Source: Nocardiopsis sp. N85
GTDB taxonomy: Bacteria > Actinomycetota > Actinomycetes > Streptosporangiales > Streptosporangiaceae
Assembly: GCF_028882275.1 (NCBI RefSeq)
Contig: NZ_JARBUT010000012.1
Coordinates: 1 to 64,000 of the forward strand
Length of the DNA: 64,000 nucleotides
Direction: 5' to 3'
Below are positions 17,192 to 26,281 of the stretch, piece by piece. The notes under the pieces are model-generated. The model searched no databases and was not told the origin of the DNA. It worked only from the letters and a program-made list of their open reading frames with translations. The number at the start of each line of letters is the position of its first letter. Position 1 is the stretch's first letter. The position numbers and the translations under genes were made by a program.

Positions 17192-18628
17192 ATGAGCCGG
17201 GCGTCCCGTCCGGGGCACCCCCGGCCCACCGCCGTCATCGCCATCGCCCCCGACGAGCGCAGTGCCGAGATCCTCATCGAGGGACAGCGCCAGGTCGTCA
17301 CCGGCAGCGTGCCCAAGGAGACCCGACGCGCCGCGCTGGACGTCGCCACCGGCTACGCCGCCAGAATCGGCCAGCCGGTGCTCATCGACGCACGCGACAG
17401 CAACGGCTACTGGAACCTGGTCGCCACACCCGACGGTGTCGTACAGGCCGCCGACCGGCTGCCCGCGAGCCCGGCGCCCGCCGCACCCCGACCACCGACC
17501 GCCACCGGCCCCGAGCGCGGAAAGAGGCGCGGACCGGTCATCGCGGGCGCCGTGGTGCTCGCCCTGGTGCTCTTGGGCGGTGCCGGGGTCGCCACGTGGC
17601 GGATGATCCCGGGCACCGAACCCGCACCGCGGCCCACCGCGGTCGAGGCGCAGGTCCTGGGCCACCCGGCCCCGCCCGGGTACGCCGACAACGTGGAGTT
17701 CTCCGAGGAACTCGCGACCGCCGGCCAGCCCGGTGTCTCGCGCGACGGTGAGCTGATGGCCTTCATGGGTCCGGACGAACGCCTCAACCTGTTCGACGCC
17801 TCCGGTACGCGTCTGTGGTCGGCCGCCCTGCCGGCCGCCTCCGCCGAGTTCCTGGGCCCTCCCCGGTTCGTCGAATACGACGGCGAGGAGGCCGTGGTCA
17901 TGGAGACCACCGGAACCCTGTGGTTCTGGCCGGTCGCGGGCGGCGCCCACACCAGCCTCTCCCTGCCCGAGGACGCCTCCACCCAGTACGTGGGCTTCTC
18001 CGCGCTGGTCCGCAGCGGTGACGACGCCCTGGTCCCGGTCGGAGACGAACTGGTGCCGGTCGATGTCCCCGACGGATCCGCCCCGATGCTCGCCGAGGGC
18101 ACCGATGTGCTCATGGCCGTCCGTACCGGCCCGTGGACGTGGACCGACCCCGACGGTGAGGTCACCGAGGTCACCGCCCGCCGTCCGGAGGACGCCGGTG
18201 AGATGGACTCGGTGGTCACGGCCCTGCGCGAGTACGTGATCATCCGCTGGAATCCGCTGCGCGGTGACGGGGCGATCCTGGCCTTCCACGATTCCCGCGA
18301 CGGCTCCGTCATCGGCACGGCCGAGATCGACCCCGCCGACCTGGAGGGCGTTCGACACCGCTCCGGCCCCATCGGCACCGAGGTCGTCTCCTACGGCCCG
18401 GTCGTGATGGACCCCGAGAGCGGCGCCACGGCGGTCGTCCCGGGGTTCGAACCGCAGATCGCGGTGGGCACCGACGTCTTCGGCCAGCTCGACGGGGCCT
18501 CGGTGGCGGTCGACGCCACCGGCGAGGTCCAGGAGTCGGACCCGGCGTCGACCCAACCGGTCGGTCTGCTCGGCGGCAACGCCATCGTGGTCCACGAGGA
18601 CCACCTCTATGCCATCCCCTCTAGGTAA
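17192..18628 (+). CDS. Single-pass membrane protein of unknown function
   Basis: This 478-aa protein starts at ATG 17192 after GGAGG. Residues 1-90 form a compact cytoplasmic domain (ERSAEILIEGQRQVVTGSVPKETRRAAL region). A Pro/Ala-rich linker follows, then a transmembrane helix at about 112-134 (VIAGAVVLALVLLGGAGVAT). About 340 extracytoplasmic residues remain, rich in short beta-like repeats with Trp and Gly, reminiscent of a degenerate beta-propeller. I do not recognise the family. It ends 32 nt before the LPXTG surface-protein gene and probably shares its transcript, suggesting an envelope role. Confidence 0.7.
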   Translation: MSRASRPGHPRPTAVIAIAPDERSAEILIEGQRQVVTGSVPKETRRAALDVATGYAARIGQPVLIDARDSNGYWNLVATPDGVVQAADRLPASPAPAAPRPPTATGPERGKRRGPVIAGAVVLALVLLGGAGVATWRMIPGTEPAPRPTAVEAQVLGHPAPPGYADNVEFSEELATAGQPGVSRDGELMAFMGPDERLNLFDASGTRLWSAALPAASAEFLGPPRFVEYDGEEAVVMETTGTLWFWPVAGGAHTSLSLPEDASTQYVGFSALVRSGDDALVPVGDELVPVDVPDGSAPMLAEGTDVLMAVRTGPWTWTDPDGEVTEVTARRPEDAGEMDSVVTALREYVIIRWNPLRGDGAILAFHDSRDGSVIGTAEIDPADLEGVRHRSGPIGTEVVSYGPVVMDPESGATAVVPGFEPQIAVGTDVFGQLDGASVAVDATGEVQESDPASTQPVGLLGGNAIVVHEDHLYAIPSR

Positions 18629-18660
18629 TGACCCCCTACACAAAAGAAGAAAGGAGTGGG

Positions 18661-19437
18661 ATGTCCCCCAAGAAGCGGGCACTGACCGTGACCGCGGCCG
18701 GCCTGTTCATGGCCGGGTTCTCCGTGAGCCCCGCGTTCGCCGAAGGCACGGATGAGACCATCGAGGTCACGTCCGACGTCGTCGAGGAGAAGGCCGAGGC
18801 CCAGGTCCTCCCCGAGGTCCAGGTTCCGGTCGTGGCCCCCATCGTCGAGGAGGTCGCCGCGATCCTCCCGTACGACCTTCCCGACCCCGGTGGCGACAAC
18901 GGTGGCGACCCCGGTGACGGCGGTGGCGACAACGGTGGCGATCCCGGTGACGGCGGCGACCCGGGCCCCGGTCCGGACCCCGACCCGGGTCCCGACCCCG
19001 ACCCCGGTCCCGACCCCGACCCTGGGCCCGACCCCGACCCTGGGCCTGACCCCGACCCTGGGCCTGACCCCGACCCTGGGCCGGACCCCGACCCCGGTCC
19101 TGACCCCGACCCGGGCCCGGACCCCGACCCGGGTCCCGACCCTGACCCTGGGCCGGACCCCGACCCGGGCCCGGACCCCGACCCGGGTGACCCGGGTCAG
19201 CCCGGTACCCCCGACCCCGGTGAAGGCGGCGACCCCGGTGACGAGAGCCAGACTCCCGGCACCAAGACCCCGGGCAGCACCTCTCCGGTGACGGCGGGCA
19301 GCGGTGGCCAGTCCACCCCGACCCTCCCCACCACCGGTGTCGACATGGAGGGCTTCGTCCTCGGTGGCGCGGTCGTGACCGGTATCGGCGTCCTCGCCCT
19401 CTGGGCGGGCGCGCGTCGTTCGGTCTCGGTGGAGTAG
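18661..19437 (+). CDS. LPXTG-type cell-wall-anchored protein with a Pro-Asp-Gly stalk
   Basis: This 258-aa protein has a signal peptide at 1-28 ending AFA, an acidic N-domain, then a long DPDPGP repeat. The sorting signal LPTTG is followed by a hydrophobic helix and the tail ARRSVSVE. Sortase would cleave between T and G and link the protein to peptidoglycan. It lacks a recognisable binding domain, so it may be a spacer or matrix protein. The start ATG 18661 follows AAAGGAG. Confidence 0.9.
   Translation: MSPKKRALTVTAAGLFMAGFSVSPAFAEGTDETIEVTSDVVEEKAEAQVLPEVQVPVVAPIVEEVAAILPYDLPDPGGDNGGDPGDGGGDNGGDPGDGGDPGPGPDPDPGPDPDPGPDPDPGPDPDPGPDPDPGPDPDPGPDPDPGPDPDPGPDPDPGPDPDPGPDPDPGPDPDPGDPGQPGTPDPGEGGDPGDESQTPGTKTPGSTSPVTAGSGGQSTPTLPTTGVDMEGFVLGGAVVTGIGVLALWAGARRSVSVE
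18961..19187 (+). repeat. Tandem repeat coding for DPDPGP units
   Basis: About a dozen near-identical 18-base units (gaccccgaccctgggcct and variants) encode a Pro-Asp-Gly stalk. Synonymous variation between units (ggt/ggg/ggc, ccc/cct) shows both expansion and drift. The reverse strand is also open but only as a shadow. Confidence 0.9.
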
Positions 19438-19480
19438 CACACTCCATCGACCGTGACCCCCGGGTCTCGGACATGTGCGA

Positions 19481-19512
19481 GGGCCCCCGAACGCTCCGGC
19501 GTTCGGGGGCCC
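19481..19512. terminator. Bidirectional terminator between the surface protein and MFS genes
   Basis: Perfect 14-bp stem (19481-19494 with 19499-19512), TCCG loop, followed by gtacgttt, between convergent genes. Confidence 0.85.
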
Positions 19513-19542
19513 GTACGTTTCTCCGTCCAGGTGCTCAGGTGC

Positions 19543-20742
19543 TCAGGTGCGCGGACGCAGCGCCGACGCCAACAGGAACGCGCCCACCCCGGCCCCGGCG
19601 ATCACCCACAACGCGGTGCCCAGGTCCACCGCGTCGGCGAGCAGGCCCACCGCCGGCGGGAACGCCAGGAAACCGGCGCGCCCCAGCCAGCCGACGACGG
19701 TCACCCCGTCGCCGGTGCGCACCCCGGGCACGTTCCCTGCCGCCGCCAAGGTCAACGGGAACAGCGTGGACACCCCCAGGCCCATCACCCCGAACCCGAT
19801 GATCGTCGTCACCGGGTGGGGCAGGGCCAACGCGAACGCGATCCCGCCCGCCGCCAACAGCCCACAGGCCCGGCCCACCGTCGCGGGGCCGAACCGGTCG
19901 GTCACCCGGTCGCCCAGCAGGCGGCCCACCACCATCATCGCCTGACAGGCCACGAACGGCATCGCCGCCAGGAAGAGCGGGGCGGCCAACGCGTCCGACA
20001 TGTACACCGCGCCCCAGGACGCCGCCGAGTCCTCGATGCCCCCGGCCAGCATCAGCAGCACGCCCAGCATGATCAACAGCAGCACTCCGCGCCCGGGCAG
20101 GCGCGGCCGACGTCCACCGACGTCGCCGGTCCCGTCCGTCCGCTCGCTGTTCTCCGGGCCCGGCAGCAGCATCCGGCTCACCGTCAGGTTCACCACCACC
20201 AGGACCAGGGCCGTCCCGCTCAGGTGCCACAGGATCGGTACCCCGGACCCGGCCATCACCGCGCCGAGCAGACCGCCGCAGACCGCGGCCAGACTCCACA
20301 CCGCGTGGAACGTGTTGATGATGGTCCGTCCGTACCGGCGCTGCACCCGCAATCCGTGCGAGTTCTGGGCCGAGTCCGTCCAGGCGTCCGCGCATCCCAG
20401 GACGAACAGCGCGCCCGCCAGCGCCCACCAGCTCTGGGCCAGCGCGATGAACGGAAGGGCTCCCAGGGAGACCAGGCTGGTCCCCACCGCCGTGGGTCCG
20501 CTGCCGAACCGGTGGATCAACGGCCCGGCGAGCATCCCCGTCAGGATCGCGCCCGTCGGCATCGCCGCGATCGCCAGCCCCAGTTCGGCGTTGCTCAGCC
20601 CCAGCCCGGACTTGAGCGCGGGCAGCCAGGGAACCGCGTTGGTGTAGGTGAAGCCGTTGACGAAGAAGAGGGTGGAGACCGCGCCCCGCGCCCTACGGAC
20701 CTGTGGTGTCGGAAGGGCGGTCCGGTCGATCTGCCTGTTCAT
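19543..20742 (-). CDS. MFS transporter
   Basis: This 399-aa protein has about twelve transmembrane segments in two halves joined by a charged loop (ENSERTDGTGDVGGRRPRLPG). Motif-A-like loops are weak (LLGDRVTDRFGP in the second half). It resembles the drug/sugar-type MFS proteins with an N-terminal NGFTYTNAVPWLPALKSGLG segment. Substrate unknown. ATG 20742 follows GGGAG. It is divergent from the GNAT gene. Confidence 0.85.
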   Translation of the reverse strand: MNRQIDRTALPTPQVRRARGAVSTLFFVNGFTYTNAVPWLPALKSGLGLSNAELGLAIAAMPTGAILTGMLAGPLIHRFGSGPTAVGTSLVSLGALPFIALAQSWWALAGALFVLGCADAWTDSAQNSHGLRVQRRYGRTIINTFHAVWSLAAVCGGLLGAVMAGSGVPILWHLSGTALVLVVVNLTVSRMLLPGPENSERTDGTGDVGGRRPRLPGRGVLLLIMLGVLLMLAGGIEDSAASWGAVYMSDALAAPLFLAAMPFVACQAMMVVGRLLGDRVTDRFGPATVGRACGLLAAGGIAFALALPHPVTTIIGFGVMGLGVSTLFPLTLAAAGNVPGVRTGDGVTVVGWLGRAGFLAFPPAVGLLADAVDLGTALWVIAGAGVGAFLLASALRPRT

Positions 20743-21067
20743 CGGGCTCCCACGGGTGACGGCTCGGTGCCTGCGGATGTTATCGATTCCGGTCGCCCCC
20801 CGGCCACGGGATTCTCCCTTTTCCGCCGGGTCGCCCCCGTTCCGGACTTGCCATCCGTCAGCGTCCCGATTTACATAGGGATTCCGGCCCGTCACCGACG
20901 AGCACCTCCACGGCCGTCCTCGTCCACTCTCCGTCACCGTGGACCCCCGGTCCACCGATCCCGCCGGCCTCGCGGCCCGCTCCCGCGCAGGGCACCCCGG
21001 CCCCCGTCCGCCGACTCCCTCGTCCCGGTCGTCGCCCCGCGACGCCCGGGCGGAACCGGAAGGCCTC
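20743..21067. other. Divergent intergenic region, MFS transporter / GNAT
   Basis: 325 bases without a gene. It must hold both promoters; the AT-richer patch atttacatagggatt near 20870 is the best promoter region. No operator-like repeat was seen. Confidence 0.4.
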
Positions 21068-21628
21068 ATGATCAATACGAGAGCGCTGCGCGATAAGCCC
21101 ACCCTCACCGGGAAACGGGTACGCCTGGTGCCCTTGGGGCCCGAGCACACGGACGCCTATTTCGCGGCGGGACTCGACGAGGAGATCCGCAGACTCACCG
21201 GCACCCACCACCACCTCACCTACGGGGAGGCCAAGGAGTGGTGCCGCACCCGTGAACGGAGCACCGACCGACTGGACCTGGCCATCATCGCCGCCGATGA
21301 CGGCCGTTATCTCGGGGAGTTGTCCCTGTACGCGGTGGCGCCGGAGAACGAGAGCGCCGGATACCGCATCGCCCTGTCCGCACTGGAGTTCACGGGGCGG
21401 GGGCTGGGCCGGGAGGCCACCCGGATGGTGCTGGAGTACGCGTTCGAACACGTGGGTCTGCACCGGGTGTGGCTGCACGTCTACGCCTTCAACATGCGGG
21501 CCATCGCCGTGTACCGTTCCTGCGGTTTCTCCGTCGAGGGGCGACTGCGCGATTCCCTGCTGTGGGAGGGTCGGCGCCACGACGCCCTGCTGATGGCGGT
21601 GCTGGAGAACGGGTTCCGCGGTTCCTGA
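21068..21628 (+). CDS. GNAT-family N-acetyltransferase (RimJ/RimL-like)
   Basis: This 186-aa protein carries the acetyl-CoA loop of GNAT motif A as GRGLGREATRMVLEYAF, followed by HRVWLHVYAFNMRAIAVYRSCGF, the standard motif B region of RimJ-like enzymes. These acetylate protein N-termini, ribosomal proteins or small amines; the acceptor is unknown here. ATG 21068 is preceded by GGAAGG. Confidence 0.9.
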   Translation: MINTRALRDKPTLTGKRVRLVPLGPEHTDAYFAAGLDEEIRRLTGTHHHLTYGEAKEWCRTRERSTDRLDLAIIAADDGRYLGELSLYAVAPENESAGYRIALSALEFTGRGLGREATRMVLEYAFEHVGLHRVWLHVYAFNMRAIAVYRSCGFSVEGRLRDSLLWEGRRHDALLMAVLENGFRGS

Positions 21629-21755
21629 CCCACCCGGTTTTTGCCCGGCCCCGGGGTTGCAACCTCCGTGTCCCGGGGTATGTCCGGTACCACTTTTCCA
21701 ACGGCCCCCAGCGAGACGGCGAGAGGAGCGGCGCCGAACCGGCGCCGGTGAGGAC

Positions 21756-23063
21756 ATGAACCCGGTACCCGTTTCCCTGCCCTTCGCCGATCGGTCCGAG
21801 GCGGGCCGCCGCCTCGCCGAGCGGGTCCGACCCTTCGCGGTCGAGGATCCCTTGGTCCTGGCCCTGCCCAGAGGCGGCGTCCCGGTCGGCGCGGAGTTGG
21901 CCCGGCGCCTCGACGCCGATTTCGACGTTCTCGTGGTGCGCAAGATCGGTCTGCCCGGTCGCCCCGAACTCGGCGTGGGCGCCATCTCCGAGGACGGCCA
22001 CGTCCTCTACGACGACCGGGCCCTGGCCCGGATGCGGGTACCCCGCCAGGCCCTGGCGGGGACCGTCGACGCCGAGCGCGTCGAACTCGACCGCCGCCGT
22101 CGGGTCTACCGGGGGGAGCGTCCCGCTCCGCGCATCGCCGGCCGCGACTGCGTGGTCGTCGACGACGGTGTCGCCACCGGCGGTACCGCCCGCGCCGCCC
22201 TGCGGATGGTGCGCCAGGCAGGCCCGTCCCAGTTGGTGCTGGCCGTTCCGGTGGCCTCCCGGGAGGCGATCGCGATGCTCCGCGAGGAGGCCGACGCGGT
22301 GGTCGTGCTCGGCGTACCGGACAACTTCCGCGCGGTGGGGGAGTGGTACCGCGACTTCGATCAACTCTCCGACGGACACGTCACCGCCATCATGTCGGAA
22401 CTGGGGCGCAGCCACACCCACCCGGGTACGGCCCGGGGGGTGCGGATCCGGGCGGGAGACGTCTACCTCGACGGTGACCTCACCATGCCCGCGGCCCTGC
22501 GGGGCGCGGTGGTACTGGCGTTCGGGGAGGCACGGGGCGATCCGCGCTGGCGGGCGATCGCCTCGATGCTGCAACGCGCCGGGTACGCGACGCTGATGCT
22601 CGACCTGCTCATCGGGGACGAGCGTTCCTCGGTGGGCGGCGGTGCGGCGACGGACGTGCTGGGGGAGCGGCTGAGTTCGGCGGTCACCTGGCTGCGCCGG
22701 GCCACCGACGCGGCCAGCGAGCCGGTGGGGGTGCTCGGCTCGGGCGCCGCGGCCCCGGCCGCCCTGGTCACCGCTGCGCACCGACCCGGGGACGTGTCAG
22801 CCGTGGTGGTGCACGGCGGCCGGATCGACCTGGCGGAGCCGGCCCTGCCGGAGGTGCGGGCCCCGGTCCTGGTGCTGCTGGAGAGTCGGGACTCGTTCGT
22901 GCGCGAACTGGGGGAATGGGCGCGGGGCCGATTGGGCGGCCCCACCGATCTCAAGGTGATGTCGGGTGCCGAGCAATTGCTCCAAGGCGCGCAGGAATGG
23001 CGTCAGGTGGCGGTGGAGACCCTGGACTGGTTCGATCGGCACCTGACACGACGGTCCCGCTGA
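21756..23063 (+). CDS. Phosphoribosyltransferase fused to a dienelactone-hydrolase-like domain
   Basis: This 435-aa protein has an N-terminal phosphoribosyltransferase domain with the PRPP loop VVVDDGVATGGT (residues 133-144) and LPRGGVPVGAELA near 38. From about 225 it becomes an alpha/beta-hydrolase-like domain (RGAVVLAFGEARG...YATLMLDLL). Where such fusions normally show G-x-S-x-G at the nucleophile elbow, this one reads GVLGSGAAAPAAL, which does not fit, so the hydrolase half may be inactive. Fusions of this kind are known in actinobacteria; the substrate is unclear. ATG 21756 follows GGTGAGGAC. Confidence 0.85.
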   Translation: MNPVPVSLPFADRSEAGRRLAERVRPFAVEDPLVLALPRGGVPVGAELARRLDADFDVLVVRKIGLPGRPELGVGAISEDGHVLYDDRALARMRVPRQALAGTVDAERVELDRRRRVYRGERPAPRIAGRDCVVVDDGVATGGTARAALRMVRQAGPSQLVLAVPVASREAIAMLREEADAVVVLGVPDNFRAVGEWYRDFDQLSDGHVTAIMSELGRSHTHPGTARGVRIRAGDVYLDGDLTMPAALRGAVVLAFGEARGDPRWRAIASMLQRAGYATLMLDLLIGDERSSVGGGAATDVLGERLSSAVTWLRRATDAASEPVGVLGSGAAAPAALVTAAHRPGDVSAVVVHGGRIDLAEPALPEVRAPVLVLLESRDSFVRELGEWARGRLGGPTDLKVMSGAEQLLQGAQEWRQVAVETLDWFDRHLTRRSR

Positions 23064-23083
23064 AGGACCTCCCGAAAACGAAG

Positions 23084-23126
23084 AACCCGCGTCGTCCTCG
23101 ACATGGTGTCGAGGACGACGCGGGTT
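23084..23126. terminator. Bidirectional terminator between phosphoribosyltransferase and whiB genes
   Basis: Perfect 20-bp stem (23084-23103 with 23107-23126), 3-nt loop, between convergent genes. Confidence 0.85.
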
Positions 23127-23185
23127 TCGCACGGGGCCGGGGCCGCCGAGGAGAGATCCACCGGGGCGAATGCGCGATACCCGGG

Positions 23186-23485
23186 TCAGGCGGCGTTGGC
23201 GCGGCGCATACGACGACGGCGCTCGGAGGCGCGCTCGTCCTCGTTCAGACCGCCCCAGGTGCCGTACTTCTCCGGACGCGAAATCGCATAGTCCAGGCAG
23301 TCGGTTCGAACCGGGCAGGCCGCACAGATCTCCTTGGCCTTGCGCTCGCGGATCTCCCGTTCCGGCTGGCGTTCGCCGTCCGGACCGAAGAAGAGCACAA
23401 GGTCCTCGCCCCGGCACGCGGCGGCATCCTGCCACCCCCAGCTCGGGCGGGGGCGCAGCGCGGCCTGCCGACGTACCTGAGACAT
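23186..23485 (-). CDS. WhiB-family iron-sulfur regulator
   Basis: This 99-aa protein has the four cluster cysteines C24, C54, C57 and C63 (ICAACPVRTDC), the GTWGGL turn and a basic C-terminal tail ERRRRMRR for DNA contact. WhiB proteins hold a [4Fe-4S] cluster and bind the principal sigma factor to control development, redox response or antibiotic resistance. I cannot assign the Wbl subgroup with confidence. ATG 23485 follows AGAGGTGG. A terminator separates it from the convergent neighbour. Confidence 0.95.
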   Translation of the reverse strand: MSQVRRQAALRPRPSWGWQDAAACRGEDLVLFFGPDGERQPEREIRERKAKEICAACPVRTDCLDYAISRPEKYGTWGGLNEDERASERRRRMRRANAA

Positions 23486-24161
23486 GCTTGAACCACCTCT
23501 ACTGAAATCACTAGTAAGCTGTCGAAAAAAGCTCAGTCACCTAAAAGTCGGTCATGCGGCGTGAGTGACCCCGCACGACGCAAACGCCGAACGGTACAGG
23601 CGATGTTCCCCGGTGTGGCTGAGACCACGAGGAGCACGGAACCTTGCGGCGTCGATACGCCGACTACGGGGTGCTCTCACGCGAACGGCTCTCGGAGGCG
23701 GTGACTGCCATCCGTCCGAGCCGGTACGTAATCATGCCATCCCCACTCCCGATCATGCACGGGGGGTGGGAAAATTACTCGCCCAACCGTTACCGAAAAC
23801 TGATGCCGAACGGCTGATCTTCGGTTGTTTGTCCGAGTTCGTCACTTATCGCAAGAACGACCGTCTCGCGAAGGACACAGCACATCGTATGGGGCGATGT
23901 CCCTCCTGCCTAGGGCCTCCCCCTGATGCGCCGATCACATTGCGGACTCGACACGTCCTCGCGATTGGGACGGGCCGTATGTGCTCACCCTCCGTCGCCG
24001 CCCCAGAGGATCCCGCCCCGACCCCTAGGGGAAGGACCCGGGGCGCGCAGGGGGAACGGGTCGTGGTGCGCGGGCGTCCCACGCGATAGAACAACAGAAC
24101 GCCCCGGAGGCCGATCTTCGGGGCGCGTCTCCCGCACCGTCATCAAGGAGTACGAGACACC
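23486..24161. other. Long non-coding region upstream of whiB and yccF
   Basis: This 676-nt divergent spacer has lower GC near whiB (gtcgaaaaaagctc). It holds the palindrome CCCCTAGGGG at 24022-24031 and a hairpin with arms 24100-24106 and 24119-24125 just upstream of yccF. A plus-strand open frame through it lacks a ribosome site and has atypical codon use. Long leaders are common for whiB-like genes. Confidence 0.5.
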
Positions 24162-24569
24162 GTGGCCCTCCTCCGGCTCATTCTCAACATCATCTGGCTC
24201 TTCGTCGCCGGTCTCTGGCTCGCGTTGGGCTACGCCATCGCCGGGATCATCTGCTGCGTCCTCATCGTGACGATCCCCTTCGGTGTCGCCTCCTTCCGTA
24301 TGGCCGGGTACGCCCTGTGGCCCTTCGGTCGCGAACTCGTGCGCAAGCCCGGGGCGAACGGTGGGAGTACCGTTCTCAACATCATCTGGGTGATCGTCGC
24401 GGGTTGGTGGCTCACCATCGGTCACATCACCACGGCGGTCGGCCTGGCCGTCACCGTCATCGGCATCCCCATGGCCTGGGCGTCGCTGAAGATGATCCCC
24501 GTCGCCCTGGCGCCCTTCGGCAACGAGATCGTGGAGAGCGGCCGGGCGCGGGAACCCTGGCAGTTCTGA
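24162..24569 (+). CDS. yccF: YccF-domain inner-membrane protein
   Basis: This 135-aa protein consists of two repeated halves, each starting with LNIIW (residues 8 and 71) and each containing paired membrane helices and a WPFG/LAPFG turn (PFGRELV, PFGNEIV). That is the YccF signature. Its function is unknown; it is a membrane protein found across bacteria. GTG 24162 has AAGGAG eleven bases upstream. Confidence 0.92.
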   Translation: MALLRLILNIIWLFVAGLWLALGYAIAGIICCVLIVTIPFGVASFRMAGYALWPFGRELVRKPGANGGSTVLNIIWVIVAGWWLTIGHITTAVGLAVTVIGIPMAWASLKMIPVALAPFGNEIVESGRAREPWQF

Positions 24570-24691
24570 CACCGTTCTCCCGCCGACGGGTGTGAACCCG
24601 TCGTCCCCCGAGCGCATCCCCCCATCAGAACCCCCGTGCGTCCGTTCCTCACCGGACGGGATGCACGTGTCAGACCGAGAATGGAGTCCAT

Positions 24692-26053
24692 GTGCAAGCC
24701 CAAAGGCCGGGAGTGTGGGCGCTCCTGAACAAGTGGCTCGCCGCGCGCAGGGCGCGCGAGGAGCGTCAGGCCGTGCGGGAGGCCGAGGAGCGCGAGGTGG
24801 AGGAGACCCGGCGTCAGGCGCGGGAGGAAGCCGAGGCCGAACCCGTCGCCACCGACAAGGAACTGCTGCGCACCGTCAGCGACGTCGCCTGGCGCATGCT
24901 GCTCATCGGTGTCGTGGCCGGTCTGCTGATCTACGCGCTGGTGTACCTGTCCGTGGTCACCCTCCCGGTGATCCTCGCCGTGTTCATCACCGCCCTGCTC
25001 ATGCCGCTGGCCAACTGGCTGCGCCGTAAGGGGCTGGGCCGGGGGTCGTCGACGACGATCTCCATCTTCGTGGCGCTCATCGTCTTCGGCGGTGTCCTCA
25101 CGATGATCATCATGCCCGCGGCCCAGGGGTCGGAGGCCCTGGTCGAGAGCATCACCGACGGCATCGAGGAACTCCAGAACCTGCAACTGCCGTTCGGGCT
25201 GAGCGCCGAAGTGTTCGACTTCGACGATGCCCTCGCCGACGCCACCCGGCAGATCACCGCCCTGATCGAGGAGAACAGCAGCCAGCTCATCAGCGGCGCC
25301 TGGACCGCGGGCGCCGCGGTGCTGTCGATCCTGATCGGCATCGTCCTGATCATCGCCCTGACCGTGTACTTCGTGCACTCCGGCGACCTGCTCACGGAGT
25401 GGCTGCTCACGCTGCTGCCGTGGCGCTCCCGCCCCGGTCTGAAGCACGCCGGGCACGTCGCCTACAAGGTGATGGGCAACTACGTGCGCGGTGTGGCGGC
25501 GGTCGGGGCCATCGACGCCATCGGCATCGGCATCGCCCTGGTGCTCATCCTCGACCTCAACCTGGCGATCCCGCTGATCGTGCTGACCTTCGTCGGCGCG
25601 TTCCTGCCCATCATCGGCGCGTTCCTCAGCGGCCTCATCGCCGTCCTGGTGACGTTCGTGACCGTGGACGAGTGGTACTGGGCACTCGTCGTGCTCGGCG
25701 CGGTCATCCTGGTGCAGCAGTTGGAGAGCAACGTCTTCGCGCCGCTCATCTACGGCCAGGCGCTGGAGCTGCCCTCGCCGATCGTGCTCATCGCGATCTC
25801 CATCGGCGCCGTCGTCGGCGGCATCCCCGGCATGTTCCTGGCCACCCCGGTGGCCGCGGTGCTCGCCGCCCTGCTGCGCGACCGCCCCCCGGCCCCGCCG
25901 GAGGAGAACGCCGGCGGGGAGGTCACCGGCCGGCCCGATCATCCGGATCCGAAGAAGCGGGTGGTCGTCGTGTCCTCGGCCCCCTCCTCGGGCGAGCCCT
26001 CGCCCAAGGTCTCCGAGAACGAGGGTCGCGAGAAGGGACCCACCGACGACTGA
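24692..26053 (+). CDS. AI-2E family (TqsA/PerM-type) transporter
   Basis: This 453-aa protein has a charged helical N-tail (residues 1-55, Glu/Arg-rich), about eight membrane segments, and the family region VGAFLPIIGAFLSGLIAVLV followed by LVQQLESNVFAPLIYGQALELP. Family members export autoinducer-2 or act as Na/H antiporters; the substrate here is unknown. The C-terminal 60 residues are charged and disordered. GTG 24692 follows GGAG; an ATG overlapping in another frame gives only 12 codons. Confidence 0.9.
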   Translation: MQAQRPGVWALLNKWLAARRAREERQAVREAEEREVEETRRQAREEAEAEPVATDKELLRTVSDVAWRMLLIGVVAGLLIYALVYLSVVTLPVILAVFITALLMPLANWLRRKGLGRGSSTTISIFVALIVFGGVLTMIIMPAAQGSEALVESITDGIEELQNLQLPFGLSAEVFDFDDALADATRQITALIEENSSQLISGAWTAGAAVLSILIGIVLIIALTVYFVHSGDLLTEWLLTLLPWRSRPGLKHAGHVAYKVMGNYVRGVAAVGAIDAIGIGIALVLILDLNLAIPLIVLTFVGAFLPIIGAFLSGLIAVLVTFVTVDEWYWALVVLGAVILVQQLESNVFAPLIYGQALELPSPIVLIAISIGAVVGGIPGMFLATPVAAVLAALLRDRPPAPPEENAGGEVTGRPDHPDPKKRVVVVSSAPSSGEPSPKVSENEGREKGPTDD

Positions 26054-26067
26054 GGTCGGGAATGTTC

Positions 26068-26102
26068 GGCGCCCCCGTCCCCGTTGACCGGACGGGGGCG
26101 CC
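26068..26102. terminator. Terminator after the AI-2E transporter gene
   Basis: Perfect 12-bp stem (26068-26079 with 26091-26102) with an 11-nt loop, 15 nt past the stop. Confidence 0.8.
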
Positions 26103-26281
26103 GTCGTCCGTCCGCGCCGTGACGGACGAAATCCTTGGCGGTATCCCCGACCACTGCCGTTAGGCTGGGTCGGTCGGCCCCGTCGCCGCCCGCCCCTTTC
26201 GCCCGCACACCGCCGCGACCGCGCGGAGGACCGGTGCGCCGGGCCGTCTCCCGCCGTCTCCACCTCGTAGGAAGCCCCATC

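Noticed and set aside
18607..19440. Minus-strand frame through the DPDPGP repeat
   Set aside because: Repeat-driven shadow (GVRPRVGV units) opposite a clear surface-protein gene.
23565..24089. 174-codon plus-strand frame upstream of yccF
   Set aside because: No ribosome site, uneven codon use and likely a leader or spacer region.
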